From Cryptomeria japonica (lineage: Eukaryota > Streptophyta > Pinopsida > Cupressales > Cupressaceae): 64,000 nt of DNA. Position numbers and translations under genes: made by a program. Where the stretch lies: NCBI RefSeq assembly GCF_030272615.1, contig NC_081409.1, positions 873,200,626 through 873,264,625 on the forward strand, given 5' to 3'. Every line of letters starts with the position of its first letter. Within the stretch, counting starts at the first letter, position 1. The notes below the pieces were generated by a model, which saw only the letters and a program-made list of their open reading frames with translations, did not search any database and was not told the DNA's origin. Shown here piece after piece: positions 12,482 through 23,749 of this stretch.

Positions 12482-12502
12482 CTAATTTCTTCTCAAGTCC
12501 AA

Positions 12503-12519
12503 CCTTTCTCTGATATCAA
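12503..12519 (-). promoter_or_regulatory. Degenerate primer-binding site
   Basis: The minus strand reads TTGATATCAGAGAAAGG, close to the initiator tRNA-Met site TGGTATCAGAG. It lies between the gag start at 12481 and an LTR-like end CCTATCA. Confidence 0.6.
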
Positions 12520-12521
12520 TA

Positions 12522-13786
12522 TGATAGGGAGGCAACCTAGTTTGCCATCAATTTGGTTTCTTTGATGGTTTGCTTCTATCCATTTCCAGGTTCCAAGTCT
12601 ACCCCTCTAGACTTCTAAGGGATTCCCTACCATTTGTTTTCTTAACTCATCTTCCTCAAGATCACAAGGTAAGTTTGTTCACTAAATCCTTGCAGGGGTT
12701 TAGGACACACACACATTCACTCTCTTTTTGCAAAACCACCCATCTTGTTTGGTTTAGCAAACTTTTCCCTATGGTTACACAATGTCTCATTTTCGGGCTT
12801 TTAGCCTTCTGAATCTTTTCTCAGTTCTGAGCAGTTTCCTTCCCCTGCAAGTTATCTCCTTCAAATTACTAATACCTAGCTGGACTATCACCAAGCTCGC
12901 CTAGGCTTAATATGCATAAATTGTGATTGCCATTTCCTGGTCTCTCTCAAATGAAAACCTACTATACATTTCTAGTTTTGCTTGACAATCTCCAAAGATC
13001 TTGTGGAGTTTCAAGTTAGAGCCATTTGTTTATTGCAAACAGGGAATAAAACTAAAAAAGGAAAGATTTATTTACAGATCCCAAATTTTTTCATGGGTTC
13101 AAACCAACACACACAGAACAAAGAAATGAAACAATTACATTAACAACATACATGAAATGAACAAAAATGAAACTCTAATTGAAAACCAAAAAATGGACTT
13201 CTCTATTGCATTCCGGAAAAACAAAAAGTGTTCTTCTAGGAAATCGACAAACAATGATCAATGATTGACGATCAAAGATCCACGATTAACCATTCACCAT
13301 TAGCCTCTTACAGATGCTCGTTGGGTCTTTTTATACATACATTCTCTGTTTGGAATTCCTCCTATTGGACGAGATAAATCTCGTTGCCAACTATTTCTAT
13401 TTGCAACTGCACCAACGGTTTGAAATTTAACCATCTACGACAACCTGCATTCATGAGAAACATAATATCCTGACCACCGAAGGCAATTCCATTGGGTCAT
13501 TGGAAAGACAACCAAACAGCTATCCTTATCATCTAATCTTCCTTGATCACTTTTTGCGCTCTGCCACATAGCACCCCCTGATTGCCTCCGGGGTCCCTGT
13601 CCTGCCACCTTAGCACGACCTCACTAACTACCCAGAATGAAGCTCTTCTTTGTCGCTGGGTCACGATGGATATTCTAATGAGTATTTTCCCATCGCGACA
13701 TAGCAACCACCATTTGATCAACCTTGATCTACTCAACTGTTATCTCCCTGGTGCGCCTCTCTTATTGGGCCCCACATTGGTCATCA
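12522..13786 (-). mobile_element. 5' LTR of the Ty3-type gag-protease element (candidate edges)
   Basis: On the minus strand it would start TGATGACC and end CCTATCA beside the primer-binding site, about 1,265 bp. The inner edge is well placed; the outer edge rests only on a matching TGAT start. No coding frame in it is convincing. Confidence 0.5.
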
Positions 13787-14110
13787 AGTCGTGAGGATTA
13801 TCTAGTGATCATCTTTCCATCGTAGTATGGCAAAAAACCATAGGATCATCCATGATTAGCATCCGAATACAGGTTAATTTAATCATTGGGGTAACCTGTA
13901 ACTACTCCTTTCGATACTAGATACAACCACTCCAAACTCTGGCAAACTCATCGAGGTAAGACTTGGCGATCGAGGTAGGTCTTGCCGATAAGAGACATTT
14001 AAAAAACTGTACTAAACAATCATATAAATGGACTAGAGCTAGTCCTTATGTATTTACATGACCACTGGAAGGTTTCACAAGCCAAAAATTGGTTCAGGGC
14101 ATTTCAACCC
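13787..14110. other. Spacer, no gene seen
   Basis: No recognisable coding or repeat content. It separates the LTR above from the accessory-ORF fragment of the next minus-strand element. Confidence 0.4.
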
Positions 14111-14530
14111 TCAGGTGCTCTTGCACCAATACCTCACTATGGGATTAATAATTTTTTCAATTAATATCACTCTTTGATATCTTCTCACACCGGTTAGGGT
14201 TTCAACTTCCTTATTCTTTATAGTCTTCTTTACCAATACACTCCTTTTGTTGCACAGACTAGTAAGAGATGAAATAATATCCTTTGTGATCAAATAGGGT
14301 TTATCCAACATGATACAGTCATTCTGCACTCAACTTAGCATTAATCTGATGACATTCTCATTGTCAAACCAAGGGAATTCACTCCACAAATCCAATCCTT
14401 TATGCACTATCTCCTTAACCTTCTACAAATATTCTTCACTTAGACTAGTTTCCATCTTTCTGATCTTTGCAGTGTCAAATTCATCTAGCCATACATTTTA
14501 CAAAGTTTGAAATCCTTTGCTGCTCGATTC
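14111..14530 (-). pseudogene. Fragment of LTR-element accessory ORF (same family as 41534-44469)
   Basis: The frame continues from about 14530 through a TGA near 14330 to a stop at 14111. It contains LDKPYLITKDII and KNKEVETLTG, which line up with LDRPYIITKEAI and SNTEVEKLTS of the long ORF at 41.5 kb. The residues before it line up too (VIRLMLS-stop-V against VIRYILSRV), so the TGA replaces an Arg codon, one C-to-T change from CGA. I know no established family for this domain. It lies downstream of zinc-knuckle gag sequence of the same strand, with no reverse transcriptase between. Confidence 0.65.
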
Positions 14531-14989
14531 TTCAATGACCACCTTCAATTCCATATTCACTTGCTCTTCTTCTATTCTCTTTCTATATAACTCCTACTCC
14601 ACTCCTTAAAATTTTTTCTTTGCACAATGTAGAATATGATCTCAAATTCCCAAATTTATCTTACCAATAATTTCTAAGGTTTTGCCACCAAAAAGTGTCT
14701 TATCGATGACATCAACATATTCATTCAATTACCGGATTACATCTCAAACATTCATGCCGGACCCACGACATGAACTAACTCAAAAGTGGGGACCAAATGA
14801 TTTTCTTTGAGAAAACTCCCCTTGAGCCAAAGCATTAAGCTCAGTTACCGGAGGAAGAGGTGCCTACACTGGACTCCAGTACACCAGGCTTGCTTTCATT
14901 ATTCATGTCCTTCTTTCTCCATACCATGATTTCCGTTTTCTTTGATTCACTACTCTCCATCACATTTTTCTTCATATACTTCTCCATAC

Positions 14990-15330
14990 CAACTTCATTA
15001 CTTCACTGATTATTATAATGTCCCGATTGCTTGCACTTGTAACATTTCATGTTTCTCTATACTAAATCTACTGAATTTGTCCTAGATCTGCATTGATTAG
15101 CTTTGTGACCATAACCATTGCATAGATGACAATATCCATCAATGTTACTATTCATCTTGTTCATTTCAACTAGATAATTATTGTCTCACCACATGATTTC
15201 TGCAGTAATTTACTTTATGACCAAACTTCTTGCAATTGTAACGTCGAATGCTTCTATAATCTGCAACCTTATAACCAAATTTATTGCATTAAAAGCAATA
15301 ACCATTAAATGATGCCTACCTTTGTGTATT
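14990..15330 (-). pseudogene. gag zinc-knuckle array (three to four CCHC units, decayed)
   Basis: At least four CCHC-like units follow each other on the minus strand. One near 15275 has CF-stop-CNKFGY. One near 15230 has YNCKKFGHKVNYC, the first Cys replaced by Arg. One near 15130 is intact, CHLCNGYGHKANQC. One near 15040 has CYKCKQSGHYNN, the last Cys lost. Such knuckles bind nucleic acid in Gag. They belong to the element whose primer-binding site is at 15947-15960. Confidence 0.65.
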
Positions 15331-15910
15331 TATTTATCGAACTAGTATTCTTCTTGCAGTAGATCTCTGATTCCTGATTCTGCTTGCATCTTCAGGTTTC
15401 TTTTCTACTTTAGTCTTAACTTCCTTACCTTTGTCTTTATCATTTTGATTTGAACATTCAGTGGTTTGAAATCTTAGTCTAGCCTTGTCTTAATGATCTT
15501 TCTTAATGTTAATCAGATATTCCGGTAGTTTGCTACTTTCAAGAACTTTAATTTCTTCTTTCAACTTTGTCACTTCTTGTTCCAGCTTCTCACATTTTTC
15601 AAATTTTAGCTTAATTGAATCTTTGAGGGTTTCTTCTATCTTTTTTTTCTCCTCAATTTTCATCATCAGATCTTTAATAGTTTCATTCGCCTACTTCAAC
15701 TGATTGTTAACTTCCTTATGTCTCAACTTGAACTTCCAGATTTATTCTGTCATCTTTTGCACACATTGATTCGCTACCTTTGCATTCTCTTTCAACTCTT
15801 TATTCTCTAATTCCACACTTTCCAAATCTTCTATAGATGTCTCCAATTCTTTATCTAGATGATATTCTTCGGTCATACTCATCAGTGCCATGATTGTACC
15901 AACAAGGATC
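15331..15910 (-). pseudogene. gag N-terminal coiled-coil region
   Basis: From an ATG near 15890 (MALMSMTEEYHLDKELE) the minus strand encodes a Glu/Lys/Leu-rich coiled coil with a few stops, leading into the zinc-knuckle array. It lies 40-60 bp inside the primer-binding site, where gag is expected. I assign it to gag by position and composition only. Confidence 0.5.
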
Positions 15911-15946
15911 TTCCTCAAGTGGTTAAGCTATTTGACAAGGGACCAA

Positions 15947-15960
15947 GCTCTAATACCAAT
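15947..15960 (-). promoter_or_regulatory. Primer-binding site of the zinc-knuckle element
   Basis: Minus strand ATTGGTATTAGAGC, matching initiator tRNA-Met with one change. The LTR lies at higher coordinates and gag at lower ones. Confidence 0.75.
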
Positions 15961-15989
15961 TTTTGAATGTTTGAAAGGAATGGAGTATT

Positions 15990-16005
15990 GGGGGGGGGGG
16001 GGGGG
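15990..16005. repeat. G16 homopolymer
   Basis: Sixteen consecutive G on the plus strand (C on the sense strand of the LTR), in the position where other LTRs here have a 6-8 base C tract. The length may be a sequencing or replication-slippage effect. Confidence 0.95.
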
Positions 16006-16670
16006 TGAATCAGTATTCCCACACTTCTAAAACTTTTACAGATATATTAACTGCATCAATTAATCTCATCAACATGAATCAACAAATGCATAATAAACAA
16101 ACAACACAACCACAAAATGAACACCAAATTTTATACATGGAAAGCCCAAATGGAAAAAACCACGGAGAGCCCATTAACTCTCAAGATAATATAACTAGTT
16201 ATATGGTGTTTATAACATGCGTGGCTCACTGTCGGATGGCTCACTATTAGATTACAAAGCAGCTCACCGCCAGAATGCTCACTGCAATATAAACAAATGA
16301 ACTGAGGAAAATTTCATCTCCTAATGCATGAGGTCAGCTCCAAGATAAGCTCAGATATCAACTCACAACAGATCCAACAAAGGATCTCTCCAACCTATCC
16401 ACAACTGCTCGCAACAAATCCAGTAAGGGTTTACTGCATCACTGTCTTCATCGTGTCACTCCAACTACTTGCATTAGATCCAGTGAAGGATTACTACAAC
16501 ACTATCTTCTCTTTCACTTTTCCACATACACCTTCACTCTCACATATGTCACATTCCTCTTCTCACACCTTATGGTGCTCGCATACTACTACTGCTCTCT
16601 TGTCCAAAACTCTATCACTCGCACAGTTCTTCTTCAGCCATACATCACATAAACATAATATTTTCAATGC

Positions 16671-16708
16671 CACACACACACACACACATGTGTGTGTGTG
16701 TGTGTGTG
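16671..16708. repeat. (CA)9(TG)10 palindromic microsatellite
   Basis: Nine CA units run directly into about ten TG units, a perfect spacer-free inverted repeat centred at 16688/16689. More CA and GA repeats follow to 16752. Confidence 0.95.
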
Positions 16709-17099
16709 GGTGCGCACACATACACACACACAAATATATATAGAGAGAGATAATATGTCAACCAAGCATAAATGATTTATTCAATAATACATTGTTCGGA
16801 TCAACACGTTATCCAAAACATGCCTTGACCAAGAGTAGGGTGACCATGTTGGTCTTCACTAATCTTCTATATCCTTCCTTCACACACTTCATTTACCGAA
16901 ACATATGCCTCAATTACTAGGACAAAATAAGGGTTTACCGGACCCATAGATTCGGACCCATAAACACAAAATCCAAGCACAACAACTCTCAATCTTCAAG
17001 ATATAGATGCCACATATTCTGGAACATAGAACCATAAATCATAATACAATATAATCATTTGGATAGCAATACAACTGATATAATTAATAACAAAACTTT

Positions 17100-17290
17100 C
17101 ATTGCTACTTACAGATCAACTTTGGAAATATCTGTTTATAAAGTATTTACCACCGATTTGGTTTAGTCAAGATGATATCACATCATTGTGATTGGAGCCA
17201 AATTGCCAATTAATTGCTTTAATTCATGATCATCCGAATTCGTCGCCCCTCACAATATTCTTATCTGTTAAAGGTTGTCTGAATTCATAC
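17100..17290 (+). repeat. Dispersed repeat family, copy b
   Basis: Very close to copy a near 7100-7270: the TTTATAAAGTATTTACCACC, GATTTGGTTTAGTCAA and CATCCGAATTCGTCGCCCCT stretches occur in the same order. It abuts the gag pseudogene that ends at 17330. Confidence 0.75.
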
Positions 17291-17329
17291 ATCTACAATA
17301 TAATAACAGTTCTTCTAGTTCCTAAACTT

Positions 17330-19143
17330 CTAGTTAGACTTGTAAGGCTTATCATACTTTTCATGCTTCTCATATCTATCATTCCTATCATACTTATCAA
17401 ACTTATGATGTTTGTCATACTTAGCCATTCTCTTCGAACATCTAGAAGAAAAGTGTCCTATCTTATTACAATAAAAACATTTCAAGGGCAACTTTCCATC
17501 ATACTTACCGAAACCTTTAGGCAATCTCCAAGCAATCAGTGCTTCAATCTTATCAAGCTATTTTTCTTGCTCTACTATCTCTCTTCTTTCTCTTTCATAT
17601 CTAGATATCCTGCACTCATCAAGATCATACTTCTGCTTATTGGATATCGATGTTCATGCTCTAAATGCAATCTTTGACTTTCCATGTGATTCTCCAAATT
17701 CTCTTAGCTCAATTGTAGCAGGTTTTCTAACCAACACGTTGTTGGGAAAAATGGTGTCTCAACCTTGCATTTATGCGAGGTTACTATTTATAGTAAGTTT
17801 TCATTTGAGCACGAAATGGTGCGAAACTCTCCCTGAAGCTTCTGGTTGGCTAGATAAGCATTCCGGTAAAGTTGCATCGCAAGGTCACAGCTAGTTTTGA
17901 AGATATTAAAGTTTTCGTCTTGGAGGGGTGCGATAAAATGTTTAAACTTAATTTTGGGGGCTTTAGAGGCTCCGAAACGCCCTAAAAAGTTTTTCGTAAC
18001 CAGCATAGCGGGTTACGAGGTGATAGAGCACTTCGCGAGCTTTCCGGCGCTTCAAACGGTTCGTCAATCGGACACCTGGTTCTCAAGTTATGGCCTCCGG
18101 AAGTTTGTACTCCTGAAATAGGAAAAAATAATTTGTATCGGATACATAAATGAGCTGTAAAAGGGAGCGACACGTGTTGATGTGTGCTTTAACATGTCAT
18201 AGGGAATCTAGAAGGGAGATAAGGTCGGCTACACCTTATTGGGTGGTTTTAGCCCATGGTTTTGTAATACCGTTTGACGGTTTCCTGTATTGTATCTCCT
18301 ATTTATGAGGTGTGTGAGATAGAGGTTGTGCGTAAGAGTCTTATGGCTATTGAATTGCCTCTGAAACTCTGATTAGTGGTACTCCTGCGAAGAGCTTGCT
18401 CTGCAAGTATGTTGTAATCTGTTTTTGATTGCTGAATAAAATATTGAGCTGCTTTTGGAGTGTGGGGTTTTTCTCCCAAAAGGGTTTTCCCCACGTAAAT
18501 CACTGTGTTGTGGTATGAATGCTATTATATCTATTTCTATTTTCTGTAACTGTTGTAACGATCTGAAAAAGTTTTGCATTACCCTCCTCTCAAGGTTAGT
18601 GTAGGAAGTTGTTTCCGCTACTTAACTTCCTTACACACGTCTCTTTTCATTGTAGTTACACTCTGGATCTCACCAATAACAACAACCTTATGTTTATAAG
18701 TGGGAGGCAAAGATCTCAACACCTTAGCAAAAGTCTTATCTTCCTCAATCTTTCCACTAGCATTCCTAATATCATCTCCCATCCTCAATTTCTCATACTT
18801 TCCTTTCAAGCTCTCCAACTTTCACTTGGCTATCATCTTCATACATGATCTCAAGCTTCTCCTGGATCTCATGTGCGGTCTGAAGTCCCATAACATTTTT
18901 CATTTCAGAATCAGTCAGGGCACTAAGCAATGCTTCCTTTGCTTTGATGTTATATTCTACTTCCTTAACCTCATCAGGAGTGGATGGTCCATTATGAGGA
19001 ACAACATATACATTCTTAGCAATCTTCCAGTAATCTTCTCCAAGACATTTCAAATGCACCTCCATCCAGCTCTTCCATATAGTATAGTTACTTCCATCAA
19101 ACCTCAAACTATCCTTCTTGAAAAGAATACCTTGCGTTGTCAT
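17330..19143 (-). pseudogene. Copia-type gag, split by a solo LTR (17740-18635)
   Basis: The start is ATG at 19141-19143. The N-terminus has the Copia Gag pattern FDGSNYTIWKSWMEVHL, followed by LLSALTDSEM and SLPPTYKHKV blocks (UBN2/DUF4219-type Gag). After the solo LTR the same frame continues at 17734 and ends in an intact CCHC knuckle, CFYCNKIGHFSSRC (about 17430-17475), and a Lys/Tyr/Asp-rich tail stopping at 17330. Removing the LTR and one copy of its CACGT duplication leaves the frame unbroken across the junction. Other lesions are a one-base shift near 18810, a TGA (CGA-like) and a TAG (CAG-like) downstream of the junction. Part of the middle of the Gag domain seems deleted. Confidence 0.85.
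17740..18635 (+). mobile_element. Solo LTR, complete, with 5-bp target duplication CACGT
   Basis: It starts TGTTGGGAAAA and ends CTTCCTTACA. It is flanked on both sides by CACGT (17735-17739 and 18636-18640), and there is no internal region or primer-binding site. A GTGGGG...CCCCAC hairpin lies at 18462-18494. Related LTRs occur at 26137 (reversed) and 47232-48234. Solo LTRs arise by recombination between the two LTRs of a full element. The insertion lies inside a Copia gag. Confidence 0.92.
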
Positions 19144-19186
19144 CCAGGATCTCCTCAAGTGATTAAGCTTCTACCAGAGGATCTAG

Positions 19187-19199
19187 ATCTGATACCAAT
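19187..19199 (-). promoter_or_regulatory. Primer-binding site of the Copia element
   Basis: Minus strand ATTGGTATCAGAT, the standard initiator tRNA-Met site with a small change at its end, directly against the LTR end ...GATAACA. Confidence 0.85.
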
Positions 19200-20481
19200 T
19201 GTTATCAACAATCAAGAAGGAAGACTGAGAGGGGGGGTGAATCAGTCTTCACTGGATCAAAGAAAATTAAACTTCAAAACATAAATGGATAAACTACAGC
19301 AATGAATCAGATAAGAATATTAACAGCACAACACACAACACCAATAATTTTGGCATGGAAAACCTAGTAAAGGAAAAAACCATGGTGGGAACCTACCTGC
19401 TGTAAGATGATACTCTGCAATAGTATGTGAAAATATTACAATGGGGAATGCACATGCATTCGGGCACACTATCTAGAGCTCACTGCTCAAAATATATATG
19501 CCTGAAAGGCTACAACCCTTAGGGAAGTCTCACTGACTTACAATATGATTCAGACTACAATCTGTAAGAAATGAACTACAATGATAGCATCTACAAATGC
19601 CTAATGACAATTCTGGTTAAGCACAATTGTCTTCTCTGCAACACCAATCTCACCTCAACAGTAGACTGAATGATAAGTCTCTTGTTCGCACAATCACTTC
19701 TCTCTGATAATGCAGACACAATACCGACACCTAAATTACATAAGTATCTCACCTATAAATACAAATCATCAACCTTGATAACAAGGTCAGCTAAACCCTC
19801 AACTCTGAACTCATAATTATAAAAATTATATTACACGATACAATGATCGATCACTGGACCAATATAATGATTTACTTTACATAACATGGACCTAATTCAA
19901 ATTCCCAAATGATCACATCCACCAAAAATCATGCCAAGATCAACCGCAACATACTACACCACCAAAAATACCGCATGACATGAAAATCATCACTGATTCA
20001 CATAAATCACCAAAAAATCGCACAACGATCAATGCGGATCACCAAAATAAGTAGGAAACGACTAGGAAACACCATTAATCATGTTAGACCCATCTGAAAC
20101 AGTTTCACGAACACCACTGTTCAAATCTTCATCGGTCAACATCTAGAAAGCTCAAGAACACAACCAATCGGCAACATTCATGAAGAAAGATGATTTGTAG
20201 AGCACCAAATCATGAACCATCAGAAATGAGGATACACAAGATCATCCCAAACAATATCCCAAAGTCTAAGCACAAGATCTGATCACACTGAAATATACCA
20301 GAAGAAATACTGGATTCTGCAAAACAGTGATCAACAAAACCAAACTTCAAAAATAGATCAAAAAATCTTGACAAACTCACCGGAATAAATCATAGGAATA
20401 TATTGACATCAATGATAATAGCATATCCTAGCAGCAGCAATGACAACAACCAAATCCAATAATCTCCCCAACAATCCAACA
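19200..20481 (-). mobile_element. 5' LTR of the Copia element
   Basis: On the minus strand it would start TGTTGGATTG (20481) and end GTTGATAACA (19200). A C-rich tract lies 25-35 bp before the end. It includes the ACCATGGTGGG motif near 19380 and GAATGCACATGCATTCGGG near 19445, both shared with the LTR fragment at 38830-39250. The outer edge is inferred from the TG start. No gene is seen in it. Confidence 0.65.
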
Positions 20482-20912
20482 CTAATCACCTTTTATGGTT
20501 CTCTTCTCCTAGTTCACATTAGCTAAAATTATGGGCTTTTCTCCTCCTCTAATAGGCAAAATACTAGAGCTATCAACTTGCTTAGTGAACTTCTTGACTA
20601 AGGCCAAAACAAATTTCTCATTATCACTCCCTAAGTGGGAGGGATAATTTTGAGCTTTGGTGGGTGTTGTAACCTACTTGGGGCAAACAGTTACTATCCA
20701 TTCCCAATGGATTTCTTAAGGGACTTAATATCAGACTTTCCTTTCAAAGTTAAGTACACCTTCTCCATAGTGTAATGATGAGGGGAGACATCATTTCACT
20801 AAGTAGCTTTGTTGTCATTTCTCTAATTCCTACATTGAGCAACTAATTGGTTAGTGTTGAAGCATCTATGACATCCAAAAGGAAGCCCTCAAAGTCTAGA
20901 ATCTATTTCCAA
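20482..20912 (-). pseudogene. LINE ORF1-like (DUF4283/zinc-knuckle) 3' part, interrupted by hAT
   Basis: Directly beside the hAT insertion the minus strand reads ILDFEGLPFGCHRCF and then a Q...C knuckle remnant (CX2C, His replaced by Gln, final Cys kept), with stops after it. This is the end of a DUF4283-type domain followed by a CCHC knuckle, as in plant LINE ORF1 proteins. The upstream part of the same frame lies beyond the hAT element at 24479-24720. Confidence 0.6.
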
Positions 20913-21420
20913 CAGTGTTCCACGGGCGTTGGGGACGGGGGGACGAGGGGGACATGTTTCCAAGATGGGGGGACCAAGGGCCTAAATTTGGGGACGGCGG
21001 GGGGACGGCGACGGGGGGGTGGCGGGGTAGTGGTTCTCATATATATACATATAGTACTTGAAAAACTAGTTTTGAAAAGATGTATAATAGTATAACAGTA
21101 TAAGAATTAGATTTCAAATGAAACTATAGGAAATACCAAGATTACTTAGATTAGTAATACTAATTGCTAAATACTAAATAAAATTTGACAAATGAAATTG
21201 TCAAATTGGAGATTTCTCATTTCTATCATATGAATATCAAAAAAGGAAAATGAAAATACGAATATCTAATGCCATTGCAAAGTCTATAATAATAAAGATA
21301 ATTACATAATTCATCATTACAATGAGTAGCCAAATACAAATACGTGTAGCAATAGCATTACAAAAGAGACTAGAGTCAAAGACAAAATGACAAAACTCAA
21401 AATGTAGCTAATGGAGGCCT

Positions 21421-23739
21421 CTAATCATTTGCGAACTCCTCCTCACTAGAACTGTTGGACTCTTGAAGATGAAGGTCCCTCAAGCTCACACCAACTAGCC
21501 CTGTATCTGAAGTGGTAGGATCATCCTCATCAATCTGTGAAGGCTCCTCTGGCTCTACATCCCATCATGCCGCTAGACTCTCCTTGTACACAAGTGTCTT
21601 GCGGTCTATGAGACGCAAAGCACTGTGTACAGCCACAAGCTTCTCTGCTCTCTTAGAGGTAAGTTTGTTCCTCTTAAGAGAGTGGATGAAGCTATATGTA
21701 GACCAGTTCCTCTCAGCAGCTGAAGAACTGGAAACCTGGGATAGCAAATGGATGGCTAGAGTGGTGGTCAAAGATTTCGGGCCATGTCAAGTCCACCACA
21801 GAAGTGGGTCCTCCTGTGCCATAGTGTCTATATCCATCTTTGCCGCATCTGAATAACCTCTAAGAGTGGAAAATCTTCCCCACTCAGTGCGCATTGTGTC
21901 GACATCTCTAGAATCAAACATCTTCTCTATGCACCTAAAGAAACCTGCCTTCACCTCATCATCCTCAATCGGTGTCATTCTACCCGGTCTAGCCTTGTAC
22001 CACTTAGGATTCAAGGCAAAGGCAGCCATATGCAAAGGAGTGTTCAACTTGTCCCATCTACTCTGAATGATAGGCTGGATTTGCTCATTGTAGAATGCTA
22101 GAGAGGGGTCCTTCACTCGCACAGCAGCCCTCATCTGGTCAAGCATAGAGTCAATGCACTCATACACCTCTCCAAGGTTAGGTGCATCCCCATCCCCATA
22201 TCTGATCACCTAGAATACTGGAGAAATGATGGAGACAATGTATTTCGCATCAGTCCAAAACACATCACTCTTCACTATCTCCTTCACCCTTCTCCCCTAC
22301 TTTGTCTTGGCCTCAGCCCACCTATTCCACTCATTAGTCATAACCATGAGTTGCAATGCCTCTTGCAACTCAATCATTCTCTCCAAGAGAATGAAATAGG
22401 ATGCATATCTAGTCTCAACTGGTTTCAAGAACTCCTTCTTCGTGAAGGTCCTGAAGAGTGCATGTGAAGTGTGGTGGTTGCAGACAAACATCTGCACATC
22501 TCTCGCATCGGTGACCAGTCCTCTAATCCAGTCAATCTTCCCCATGTCCTTGAGTGCATTGTTCATGGCATGCACACAACATGGGGTCCACCAAATGTGT
22601 CTATAGGCTGCCTCAACAAGTCTCCCTGCTGCTCTACACACATAGGCTACATCTGTCACTACTTGGACCACATTTTGTGGCCCAACCTCCTCAATAGCCT
22701 CCCTGAGGACCTGAAACTGGAAATCAGCATCTTTACGATGCCTTGTACAATCAACTTCTCTAAGGAAGTATGAGCCCTCTGCACATGTGACCATGACGTT
22801 GATGAGTGGACGATGGCTAATGTTCATCCACCCATCCATAACTATGCTGCACCCTGATGCCACCCAACATGCCTTCATCTTCTCCATCAAAATATTGATC
22901 TTGGAATAGCTTTTATCCAAGATCAAGGTCCTCATTTTCGTCTCCCCTGGTGGCACATAAGATGGTCCTCCCTTGGCCACCATATCCATCATCTTCCTAT
23001 AATAAGGAGACCGTGTAACATGAAATGGAATGCCATTGGCAAAGAAGAAATTGCCAATGGATTCATCTATCTCATCTCTTAGCTGCACATTAAACATATC
23101 AGCAATGGGGTTGCTCTATGGTGTATGCAACCTACGTTTCCCAGCCCTAGCAACAGTAGAAGTGGAAGTAGATGGAGATCCAAACATCATTCCTCCCCCC
23201 TGCGAAGCATGATAAGTATGTGACACTGACACATTCTGGTTGTCGTGAAGTGATGCCCTAGCAGACAAAGTAGTAGGCATTGAAATATTTGTGTCACCTG
23301 GAACCCCCCAAAGCCTGTTAAACTCAATTCTGTACTGTATATTTTTGGGTTCCTCCAAAAACTTACAATGTTTCACGCCTTTTCCTCTCCAAAACAAAAA
23401 GTGTGCATTCACCCTGCTAATGCTACCGAACCATTCTCTGTCACAAATATTGCACTTCCACTTCCTTGTTTCCCCACTTGAATGTGATGTAGTGCCTTGT
23501 ACTAATATTCGTGAAGCAAACTGTTTTAGAGGAGACTTAGGATCAAAATGACCCCTAGCATATGGTGCCAACAACTCTAAAGGGCAACCTGTACTAGCTG
23601 GTGCACTTGCCATAGAACTAGATTGGGCTCCAGGATCAGCCCCATGGTCACCCCCCTCATTTTCAGGTTCATATTCTGAATCATTCTCACTATGAGAATG
23701 GATTTCCATGTCATCTTCACTCATGCCTTGGGAGCTCAT
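21421..23739 (-). pseudogene. hAT transposase, full length in frame but with five internal stops
   Basis: ATG at 23737-23739 to TAG at 21421-21423 gives 773 codons in one unbroken frame. The domains are in the usual order: an acidic N-terminus, a BED-type zinc finger (KWKCNICDREW then H and C, about 23390-23460), a DUF659/RNase-H-like core (DKSYSKINILMEKMK, VMDGWMN, VVTDVAYVCRAAG, about 22600-22950), and the hAT dimerisation region (SSSAAERNWSTYSFIHS-KRN-L, about 21640-21730). In-frame stops are TAG 23116, TAG 22297, TAG 22210, TGA 21787 and TGA 21565 (lowest coordinate given). Each is one C-to-T step from CAG or CGA. There are no frameshifts, which suggests a fairly recent death. Confidence 0.92.
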
Positions 23740-23749
23740 TGTGAAATTG

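Larger units (their letters stand above)
15961..17095 (-). mobile_element. 5' LTR of the zinc-knuckle element, outer edge approximate
   Basis: The inner edge is beside the primer-binding site. The LTR holds the family-typical C-rich tract (16 G on the plus strand, 15990-16005) and a motif with AAAAAACCACGG at about 16155 that recurs in the other LTRs here. A CA/TG palindrome lies at 16671-16708. The outer end merges with a dispersed repeat near 17100, and I could not find its TG start. Confidence 0.55.

Noticed and set aside
16324-16743. A 139-codon frame ending in His-Thr and Val-Cys repeats
   Set aside because: It lies in an LTR and ends in the CA/TG repeat.
18700-19284. A 194-codon plus-strand frame
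   Set aside because: Antisense to the Copia gag, whose Gag motifs and zinc knuckle are on the minus strand; it also crosses the primer-binding site into the LTR.
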